Source of the DNA: Actinomycetes bacterium
Lineage (GTDB): Bacteria; Actinomycetota; Acidimicrobiia; Acidimicrobiales; Palsa-688
Direction of reading: 5' to 3'
Length of the DNA: 9,314 nt
Assembly (NCBI GenBank): GCA_021796905.1
Contig: JAKABK010000044.1
Location: 1 to 9,314 of the forward strand
Part shown: piece by piece, positions 1 to 5,457 of the stretch
Numbering within the stretch: position 1 is the first letter of the stretch
Layout of the letters: every line of letters begins with the position of its first letter
Notes under the pieces: generated by a model
What the model saw: only the letters and a program-made list of their open reading frames with translations
What the model was told of the DNA's origin: nothing
Database searches by the model: none
Position numbers and translations under genes: made by a program

Positions 1-30
1 TCTCTCGGGCCCGGCGATTGTCGGGGTCCG

Positions 31-36
31 TAGCAT
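31..36 (+). promoter_or_regulatory. -10 hexamer (TAGCAT) for the MauE-like gene
   Basis: TAGCAT fits the actinobacterial -10 consensus TANNNT and lies 6 nt before the GTG at 43. A transcript starting at the usual distance would begin at or next to that GTG, so the mRNA is probably leaderless. No -35 box is recognisable, and the window starts only 30 bases upstream. Confidence 0.5.
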
Positions 37-42
37 GGGGGT

Positions 43-588
43 GTGGGCCCGGTGCCGCTGTGGACAGTCCCCTACGGGGCTGCGACCCTCGTGCTCGGGT
101 TCGCCGGTGCCGCCAAGCTCGCCCGCCCGGGCGACACCGCCCGGGCGCTTCGATCAGCGGGCCTACCCGGCAGCCCGCAACTGGTGCGGGCCGGGGCGGG
201 CCTGGAGCTGGCAGCCGCGGCGGCCGCTTGGACGGTGCCCGCCGGTCGGCCGGCGCTGGTCGCGGCAGCGTTCGTCGCCGGCTCCTACCTCGCCCTCGCG
301 CTCTTCGTGGCTGTCGCCCTGCGGCGCCGCTGGGCACTGTCGACCTGCGGGTGCTTCGCCCGGCCCGACACCCCTCCCCGGGCTCGCCACGTGGTCCTCG
401 ACGCCTCGTCGGCGGCTGCTGCGTTCGGTTGGGCCGCCTCCGCGGCGACCCGCCTCGGCGGGGTCGGCGACGTGCTGGCCGCGGCCGGGACGACCACTGC
501 TGTCGCGCTCGCCTCGACCACCGCGGCCCTGGCGCTCCTCGCCTACCTCGCGTTCGTCGAGCCGGCCCCCGCCCCCGCAGCGACCTGA
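43..588 (+). CDS. MauE/DoxX-like integral membrane protein
   Basis: A 181-residue, alanine-rich protein with about four or five hydrophobic spans (roughly residues 8-27, 50-66, 70-93, 118-136 and 149-172). Between the third and fourth spans, at residues 102-104, is a Cys-Gly-Cys in the context STCGCFARP. This resembles the CxCFG loop of MauE-type proteins (methylamine utilisation, DoxX-like superfamily), which are thought to support disulfide formation or quinone-linked redox in the membrane. No methylamine dehydrogenase gene is visible, so this is a family label, not a methylamine role. The GTG start is chosen because it opens the first hydrophobic span cleanly and lies 6 nt after a TANNNT box. 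The ATG at 35 is in another frame. Its last 46 bp overlap the 3' end of the opposite-strand gene. Length suits the family. Confidence 0.72.
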   Translation: MGPVPLWTVPYGAATLVLGFAGAAKLARPGDTARALRSAGLPGSPQLVRAGAGLELAAAAAAWTVPAGRPALVAAAFVAGSYLALALFVAVALRRRWALSTCGCFARPDTPPRARHVVLDASSAAAAFGWAASAATRLGGVGDVLAAAGTTTAVALASTTAALALLAYLAFVEPAPAPAAT

Positions 589-3500
589 GGCCGGGGCCCG
601 GGCTCGTCCCGGGGGACCAGCCAGCGGCCGATCACCGGCAGCTCCCAGAACGACTCGGCCCGCGCGACCGCGACCGCCACCGCCACCGCGTTCTCGGGGG
701 CGTCGTAGACGAGGTAGCGGGGGAGCCACTCCGGGTCGAACTTGGCGTTGAAGCGCCACAGCGACTCGATCTGCATCGAGTCGCCCATCCGTCGCAGCAT
801 CCATGCCTGGGCCCGCTGCCCGATCCCTTCGCCGGCCTCGCCGGCGATCACGGCCCGCATCGTCGCGAAGTTGAGCCCCAGCCCGCATTTGCCCTCGGCG
901 GCGAGATGACGGATCGTCTCGACCACCGCGAAGTCGATCAGCCCGTTGGGGTGCTCGCCGTCGTCCCGGCGCATCAGGTCCAGGGAGTAGCCGTCGATCC
1001 CGGGGGCCGGCACGTACTGGCAGAAGGCGACCGGCCGGCCCGTCGGGGCGTGGACCACCGCGAGGAGCAGCCCGGTGTCGTCGGGGTCGAAGACCCGCCC
1101 GAGGGTCATCGAGAAACCCCGCTCCACGTCCCCGCGTCGACTGCGGACCATGACCTCCCGCAGGGACGACTGCAGGTCGGCGTCGAGCTCGGCGGGGTCG
1201 TGGAAGCTGATCGTGTAGCCGTACTTGGCGACCCGGTTGACCGCTTGGCGCAGGCCCTTGAAGCGGCCGCCCTCCAAGGTGAAGCGGTCGGTACGGACCA
1301 CCCCCTCGTCGCCCACGTAGAGCGTGCGCATCCCGGTCGACTCGTAGAACGGGAGCCACTCCTCGCCGGCGCCGAGGCAGCCGACGATCCAGCCGTGCTC
1401 GTCGGCGAAGCGACGGAAGGCGCGCCAGACCGGTTCCCGCTCGGGCAACGGTCCTACCGGGTCGGGGGAGACCAGGCACACCCCTCCGTAGATCCCGTAG
1501 GCGACGACGGTGTCGCCCCAGAAGAACAGCTCCTTGTCCGAGCGCAGCGCGAAGTAGTCGAGGGTGCCGCGGCCGTGGAGGGCGACGACCGACCGGGCCC
1601 GCTCCAGCGCAGCGGGCCCCGCATCCGCGCTGTTCGGGTGCCGCCTGCGGGCGACGACCGGACGGAAGGCGATCGCGAGCAGCAGCACGACGAGCCCGGC
1701 TGCTGCAGCGGCCATGGTCGGGTCGACGAATCGGGAGATCACCTTCGGCAGGGGGACGTTGCCGATCCCGACCATCCGCTCGAGGGTCGCCTGGAACGCA
1801 CGTCCCCAGCTGATCGAGAAGCGAGCGGGCACCCGGAGGTGGAGGTGGCGGACTGCGTCCAGGTGCCGGAGACGACCCACCCTGAGCGAGCGGATCTCCA
1901 CCCCGAGCTCGATGCCGGCGGTCCCGGCCACGACCGTTGCGACCGCAGCTACGAGCCAGCCGAGCACGTCACGCCGGAGCGTCGGTCGGTCGGCGGCAGC
2001 ACCGAAAGCCTCCCGGTTGACCCACAGGTAGGCGGCTACGGCGAGGGCGACGGTGGCCTCCTCGACGTCCACGCCCTTCACGAGGTTGGTGACCGCGCTG
2101 AGCACGAGCACCGTCAGGGTCGCGACCCACGCCCGTCGCTGCCCACGCCTGACACCACGCGCCAGCATCAGCAGCGCCACGCCGGCGATCGCGGTCAGGG
2201 CGGCGGAGGTCTCGGGGACGACTATCGGGACGATCCGCCGGATCAGGTCGAGGCGGTCCCGCAACGGCTCGGAGAACGCCGAGACCAGCGACACCAGAGC
2301 GGCGGCGGCAACGAACAGTGATGACCATCTCCGAACCCGGCGTCGGCGGAGCTGGCCGCTCGGCTCGACCGGCCAGCTGGACCCGTGGGGGAAGGAACCG
2401 ACCGGCTCGGGGTGCAGGTCACGGTCCCCGATCGCCGGGAGGTGTCGGGCCGCCGAGCGCTCGGCGAGCGTCGCCCCCGGCAGCGGTCTCCTCGCTACCA
2501 CGAGCCTCACGTGGAGCTCCGCGCCGCTCTCGAGCTCCAGCCAGGAGACCTGGCGGTGGGGGACGAAAGCGGGGGGGAGCCCGAGGCCGGGAACCCTGGG
2601 TCGGGCCTCGGTGACTACGTCGGCGACGCACCCCGGGTTGGCGTAGAACCCCGAGATCAGGTCGGTGATCTCCGCCCGGCAGGTGTGTCCGGTGACCAGC
2701 CCGTAGTAACCGGCCGAGATCAGGCTGCGGGCCCGGTCCCGGGCGGCCCGGTTGGGTTCCCTCGCCCCGGCTCCGAGCGAGACCCCGGCGAGGGCGTGCC
2801 AGGTCCGCCTGAGCGCACCGATCGCGACCGCGGCGAGCAGGGCGACCTCGACCACGACGGCGAAGGCCAGCAGCACGAACCCGGCGCTGCCCGGGCCGAC
2901 CGCGTGGGCGCGGGCGGCGGCTGCGAGCCGCACCGGGAGACGTAGCACCACCGCCACGACCAGCGGCACGAGCAGGAGCCACGAGCGGCTCCCGAGGAGC
3001 CGGTAGACGAGGCGGGAGGCGACGAAGCGGGGGAACGCCGCCTGGTCGTCGAGGGAGTCGACGCCTTCGAGCCAGTCCCTACCGGTGCCGGCTCGAAGCA
3101 GCCGGGCCGCCAGCGAGCGGCTCAGCTCCTGTCCGGTCGTTTCCGACCCGGGGGTGGTCGAGCGGTGCCGCCGGGGGGCGAGCACCGCTGGGATCAGCTC
3201 GCGGCGCAGGTGATGGCCGAGCGGCGTCTCGGCCGGGTCGGTCGGATCGGCGACCCGAGTGAGCTCGTCGAGGTCGCGGCCGGTCTCGACGCGCACTCTC
3301 CGGCGGCCCGATCCGGTCTCGAAGTCGATCTCGACGGCCAGGGCGACGGTCGCCCCGAGAGCCTCTTCCAGTTCGGCCCGGGCGTCGGGTGACCATCCGA
3401 GGTGGGCGTCGCGCTCACCGGGGAGCACGACGACGCGCCGCCCGGGGATCGCGGCGGCCCAGGCGGTGATCGCCGAGACCAGGCGCGGGTGGTCGGCGAG

Positions 3501-3764
3501 GATCGAGGCAGGCGAGCCCGGTCCCGACGGGGCGCCGCCGGCGAAGGTGTTGCCGGCCAGGACCAGCACCCCCGGTGCGGTGCCGGCCTGCAGCGATCGG
3601 GCCAGTCCGTAGAGTGCCGCACTGCGTGGCGCGCTCGGTCGACGTTCCAGGTGGAGGTCGGCCACGACGAGCACCTGCCCCCCGGTCGGTACCTCGATCC
3701 GGGTGACCTCGGGGAGCGGGCGGTCGGGGAGCGGGTGGTCGTCGGGTGCGGTCGGGGCGGCCAT
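543..3764 (-). CDS. metallophosphoesterase-like / membrane / phosphatidylglycerol lysyltransferase-type fusion protein
   Basis: A 1073-residue membrane protein of three parts. Residues 30-400 resemble calcineurin-like phosphoesterases: DLH at 36-38 is kept, but the usual GD is GN (71-72), GNHD is GERD (116-119) and GHxH is GHTC (359-362). Two hydrophobic spans (about 262-282 and 294-317) interrupt this domain. Residues 480-702 hold about six more spans, including a basic loop and a KGVDVEEA segment (563-570) like the membrane part of MprF/LysX proteins. Residues 720-1020 match the DUF2156/LPG-synthase C-terminal domain: KELFFWGD (744-751), SPDPVGP (766-772), FYESTGM (806-812), FTLEGGRFKGLRQA (828-841), GLGLNFATMRA (961-971). 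Family members move an aminoacyl group from tRNA onto phosphatidylglycerol; no lysyl-tRNA synthetase domain is fused here. ATG 3764 is the last start before the phosphoesterase domain, and further-upstream frame is low-complexity. The substrate is unknown. Confidence 0.85.
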   Translation of the reverse strand: MAAPTAPDDHPLPDRPLPEVTRIEVPTGGQVLVVADLHLERRPSAPRSAALYGLARSLQAGTAPGVLVLAGNTFAGGAPSGPGSPASILADHPRLVSAITAWAAAIPGRRVVVLPGERDAHLGWSPDARAELEEALGATVALAVEIDFETGSGRRRVRVETGRDLDELTRVADPTDPAETPLGHHLRRELIPAVLAPRRHRSTTPGSETTGQELSRSLAARLLRAGTGRDWLEGVDSLDDQAAFPRFVASRLVYRLLGSRSWLLLVPLVVAVVLRLPVRLAAAARAHAVGPGSAGFVLLAFAVVVEVALLAAVAIGALRRTWHALAGVSLGAGAREPNRAARDRARSLISAGYYGLVTGHTCRAEITDLISGFYANPGCVADVVTEARPRVPGLGLPPAFVPHRQVSWLELESGAELHVRLVVARRPLPGATLAERSAARHLPAIGDRDLHPEPVGSFPHGSSWPVEPSGQLRRRRVRRWSSLFVAAAALVSLVSAFSEPLRDRLDLIRRIVPIVVPETSAALTAIAGVALLMLARGVRRGQRRAWVATLTVLVLSAVTNLVKGVDVEEATVALAVAAYLWVNREAFGAAADRPTLRRDVLGWLVAAVATVVAGTAGIELGVEIRSLRVGRLRHLDAVRHLHLRVPARFSISWGRAFQATLERMVGIGNVPLPKVISRFVDPTMAAAAAGLVVLLLAIAFRPVVARRRHPNSADAGPAALERARSVVALHGRGTLDYFALRSDKELFFWGDTVVAYGIYGGVCLVSPDPVGPLPEREPVWRAFRRFADEHGWIVGCLGAGEEWLPFYESTGMRTLYVGDEGVVRTDRFTLEGGRFKGLRQAVNRVAKYGYTISFHDPAELDADLQSSLREVMVRSRRGDVERGFSMTLGRVFDPDDTGLLLAVVHAPTGRPVAFCQYVPAPGIDGYSLDLMRRDDGEHPNGLIDFAVVETIRHLAAEGKCGLGLNFATMRAVIAGEAGEGIGQRAQAWMLRRMGDSMQIESLWRFNAKFDPEWLPRYLVYDAPENAVAVAVAVARAESFWELPVIGRWLVPRDEPGPRPQVAAGAGAGSTNAR
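597..613 (+). terminator. possible terminator hairpin after the MauE-like gene
   Basis: Two CCCGGG blocks (597-602 and 608-613) flank a 5-nt loop and form a 6-bp GC stem 9 nt after the stop at 588. There is no T tract. It lies inside the coding sequence of the opposite-strand gene, so it may be chance in such GC-rich DNA. Confidence 0.25.
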
Positions 3765-3812
3765 GTCCGTGGTCGACTTCCGCCCCTGCGGCGGGTCCGG
3801 TCGATGATCCAG

Positions 3813-3818
3813 ACGGTA
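3813..3818 (-). promoter_or_regulatory. candidate -10 hexamer (TACCGT) for the fusion gene
   Basis: On the minus strand this reads TACCGT, a TANNNT match, 48 nt before the ATG at 3764. Initiation at the usual distance would give a leader of about 40 nt. That leader holds GGGGCGGAAG, a weak ribosome-binding candidate, about 15 nt before the ATG. No closer TANNNT is present, so this gene differs from the leaderless neighbours. Confidence 0.3.
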
Positions 3819-3877
3819 GCCGTGCCGGCGGCGACCGGAGGTGCGGCATCCCCGGTCCAGCCCCGGTCCCGCCCGGT

Positions 3878-4009
3878 GGCCCCACCCTCCCGACCCCGCC
3901 GGCCAGGCTCCCCGGCCCCACCCTCCCGACCCCGCCGGCCAGGCCTCACCCGCCCCGGAGGCCTTACCGGCCCGGCCCCACCCTCCCGACCCCGCCGGCC
4001 AGGCTCCCC
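3878..4009. repeat. three copies of a 36-bp GC-rich repeat in the divergent intergenic region
   Basis: Copies lie at 3878-3913, 3914-3949 and 3974-4009; the first two are directly joined and the third follows a 24-bp interruption. The first 31 bases are identical in all three. Each carries, on the minus strand, four G tracts of 4, 3, 3 and 4 with loops of 2, 1 and 1 nt (3880-3897, 3916-3933, 3976-3993), a textbook intramolecular G-quadruplex pattern. The 336-base stretch 3765-4100 between the two divergent genes holds these repeats, a 14-bp perfect palindrome (4013-4026), candidate -10 boxes on both strands, and no credible gene. Confidence 0.85.
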
Positions 4010-4012
4010 GGC

Positions 4013-4026
4013 CCGGCCCGGGCCGG
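4013..4026. repeat. 14-bp perfect palindrome
   Basis: CCGGCCCGGGCCGG is its own reverse complement and immediately follows the third 36-bp repeat. It could be a protein-binding site or a by-product of local GC-rich low complexity. Only the symmetry is seen. Confidence 0.5.
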
Positions 4027-4087
4027 CCCCACCGGCCCGGCACCCCGGCCCGGCCCCGCCGGACAGGGCGACGAGCCCGACCGGGAG

Positions 4088-4093
4088 TACCGT
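4088..4093 (+). promoter_or_regulatory. -10 hexamer (TACCGT) for the HAD phosphatase gene
   Basis: TACCGT fits TANNNT and ends 7 nt before ATG 4101. The GGGGAG directly against the ATG has no spacing and would be a poor ribosome-binding site, so a leaderless transcript is the better reading. This supports 4101 as the start. Confidence 0.5.
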
Positions 4094-4100
4094 CGGGGAG

Positions 4101-4667
4101 ATGGCGCGGCCGACCATGCGAGGTGCCGTTGCCTCCCCGGCGAACTGGTGGTGGCGGACGGAGGTGGCGGGTGGGGTGGAGGGCTCCCCGGTCCTGCCGG
4201 GCCCGACACCTGCGGGTGACCCAGACCCGCTCCCGGCGGTGTTGTTCGACCTCGACGGGGTCCTGGCGGACGCTACCTTGCGCCAACACCACCTGGAGGG
4301 CCGCCGTCGGGATTGGGACGCCTTCTTCGACGCGGTCGGAGACGACGATCTCATCCACGACGTGGCCCGCCTGCTCGGTCTCCTGGACCCGGGTCTGGTG
4401 GTGGTGCTGCTCACCGGGCGCCCGGCCCGAGTCCATCCCCAGACCCTCGGCTGGCTCGGACGTCACGATCTGCGCTGGGACCTGCTCGTGATGAGGGACT
4501 ACGGGGACTACAGCGCTGCCCGCGAGTTCAAGCGACGGTCGGTCGGGGAGCTGAGAGCTGTCGGCTTCGATCCACAACTGGCCTTCGAGGACGATCGGCG
4601 CAACGTGGAGATGTTGCGGGACGAAGGCGTGCCCTGCATCTACATCCACTCCGGCTACTACGACTGA
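4101..4667 (+). CDS. HAD-superfamily phosphatase, similar to the polynucleotide kinase 3'-phosphatase domain
   Basis: A 188-residue protein with all four HAD motifs: DLDGVLAD (50-57; nucleophile D50, acid-base D52), LLTGRP (103-108; T105), a motif III lysine in REFKRRSVGE (K144), and FEDDRRNVEM (162-171; E163, D164, D165). The inserts between motifs, including WDAFFDAVGDDD and the WDLLVMRDYGDYS segment with its MR..GD pattern, recall the phosphatase half of T4-type polynucleotide kinase; no kinase P-loop is present, so this is a stand-alone phosphatase. The substrate is unknown: nucleic-acid 3'-phosphate is a guess, and other small phosphate esters are equally possible. The first 45 residues are Pro/Gly/Trp-rich and outside the domain. 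ATG 4101 is supported by the -10 box 7 nt upstream; a later start cannot be excluded. The stop codon lies in a GACT repeat. Confidence 0.82.
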   Translation: MARPTMRGAVASPANWWWRTEVAGGVEGSPVLPGPTPAGDPDPLPAVLFDLDGVLADATLRQHHLEGRRRDWDAFFDAVGDDDLIHDVARLLGLLDPGLVVVLLTGRPARVHPQTLGWLGRHDLRWDLLVMRDYGDYSAAREFKRRSVGELRAVGFDPQLAFEDDRRNVEMLRDEGVPCIYIHSGYYD

Positions 4668-4695
4668 CTGACTGACTGACTGACTGACTGACTGA
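4662..4695. repeat. (GACT)n tetranucleotide microsatellite, 8.5 units
   Basis: Eight perfect GACT units (4662-4693) plus GA begin at the last sense codon (GAC) of the HAD gene and include its TGA stop (4665-4667). Unit-number changes would leave the protein end unchanged, because the first in-frame TGA is made by the first unit and a half. The array therefore sits mainly in the 3' untranslated region. It stands out as about 50% GC in very GC-rich DNA. Confidence 0.95.
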
Positions 4696-4823
4696 AGTGG
4701 AGTCGGATCGGACGACGCGGCGGGCGGGGGGCGGCTGGGGCGAGTCCTCCCCGTGGTCGAGGGGTGGTGCCACGGACCAGGGCCGCCGTCCCCGCCCCGC
4801 CTCGCCTCGCCGGCGTTCTCGGG

Positions 4824-4859
4824 ACCGCCGGGCGCCCGCTCCAGCCGGCGCCCGGCGGT
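4824..4859. terminator. bidirectional terminator-like hairpin between convergent genes
   Basis: A perfect 13-bp GC-rich inverted repeat (4824-4836 and 4847-4859) with a 10-nt loop lies between the converging HAD and YajQ genes. There is no T tract, which is common for actinobacterial hairpins. A 10-bp palindrome, GTGGCGCCAC (4860-4869), follows directly and could be a second element. Apart from the GACT array, nothing else is recognisable in 4668-4914. Confidence 0.6.
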
Positions 4860-4914
4860 GTGGCGCCACGGGCACAGCGCTGCCCGAGCAGATGTCGATC
4901 CGCGCGCCGGGGTG

Positions 4915-5403
4915 TCAGTCGCGGAAGTTCTCGAACTGCAGCGGGATGCCGAAGTCCTCGGCTCTCAGCCCGGCGATCACCGCCTGGAGGTCGTCACGTT
5001 TCTTGGCGCTGACCCGGAGCTGGTCGCCCTGGGTCTGGGACGAGACGCCCTTCGGGGCGTGGTCCTTGACCCATCTGTTCACCGCCTTGGCGTGCTCGGT
5101 GTCGATGCCGGAGTGCAGACCGACCGATTGGCGCACCGCACCTCGTGAGCCCTCCTCGACCTTCCCGTAATCGAGGGCCTTGAGCGAGACCTGCCGCTTG
5201 ACGAGCTTCTCCTCGAGCACCTGGACCAGGGCCCGGAGGCGGTCCTCGGTCGATGACTGCAGACGAACCTCGCCGTCGCCCAGCTCCAGGCTCGACCCGG
5301 TGTCCTTGAAGTCGAAGCGGGTGGCCACCTCCCGCTGGGCCTGGTCCACAGCGTTGCGGACCTCTTGCATGTCCAGCTTCGATACCACGTCGAAAGTTGG
5401 CAT
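4915..5403 (-). CDS. yajQ: YajQ-family (DUF520) nucleotide-binding protein
   Basis: A 162-residue protein, essentially the length of E. coli YajQ. It starts MPTFDVVS as the family does, followed by EVRNAVDQAQREVATRFDFK (14-33), VSAKKRDDLQAVIAGLR (131-147) and the ending FGIPLQFENFRD. YajQ proteins have two ferredoxin-like folds and bind nucleotides; some bind cyclic di-GMP and act with transcription regulators, but c-di-GMP binding is not shown by this sequence. The ATG at 5403 is preferred over the TTG at 5412 because it gives the conserved N-terminus and has a TANNNT box exactly 7 nt upstream. It is divergent from the acyl-CoA synthetase gene across 54 bp and convergent with the HAD gene. 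The middle segment GLHSGIDTEH (95-104) is the least family-like part. Confidence 0.95.
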   Translation of the reverse strand: MPTFDVVSKLDMQEVRNAVDQAQREVATRFDFKDTGSSLELGDGEVRLQSSTEDRLRALVQVLEEKLVKRQVSLKALDYGKVEEGSRGAVRQSVGLHSGIDTEHAKAVNRWVKDHAPKGVSSQTQGDQLRVSAKKRDDLQAVIAGLRAEDFGIPLQFENFRD

Positions 5404-5410
5404 GCCGACC

Positions 5411-5416
5411 AAGGTA
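5411..5416 (-). promoter_or_regulatory. -10 hexamer (TACCTT) for yajQ
   Basis: On the minus strand TACCTT fits TANNNT and ends 7 nt before ATG 5403, predicting a leaderless mRNA and supporting that start over the upstream TTG, which would fall inside the box. No -35 is recognisable. Confidence 0.5.
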
Positions 5417-5443
5417 CCGGGGCCGCCGGACGCCGGGCCGGCC

Positions 5444-5449
5444 TACTGT
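5444..5449 (+). promoter_or_regulatory. -10 hexamer (TACTGT) for the acyl-CoA synthetase gene
   Basis: TACTGT fits TANNNT and ends 8 nt before GTG 5458, so the mRNA is probably leaderless. It is back to back with the yajQ -10 box, the two hexamers being 27 bp apart, so both promoters share the same 54-bp region. Confidence 0.5.
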
Positions 5450-5457
5450 TCGGGCCC

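Noticed and set aside
163..1479. Minus-strand open frame of 438 codons
   Set aside because: It overlaps the fusion gene in another frame and the MauE-like gene antisense; its composition is Arg/Gly/Pro-rich with no domain.
18..2321. Long plus-strand open frame of 767 codons
   Set aside because: It is antisense to the lysyltransferase-type protein, consists of Arg/Pro/Gly/Asp-rich low-complexity sequence with no recognisable motif, and is typical of shadow frames in very GC-rich DNA.
3878..4009. CRISPR array
   Set aside because: Two copies are directly joined and the third follows a 24-bp gap; there are no regular unique spacers and no cas genes.
3765..4649. Upstream extension of the fusion gene to 4649
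   Set aside because: The frame is open, but it runs through the 36-bp repeats (giving Trp/Gly/Ser-rich 12-residue repeats) and antisense to the HAD gene; the phosphoesterase domain begins just after the ATG at 3764.
4528..4875. Minus-strand frame with a Ser-Val-Ser-Gln repeat
   Set aside because: The repeat is only the translation of the GACT microsatellite on the other strand; the rest is antisense to the HAD gene and the hairpin.
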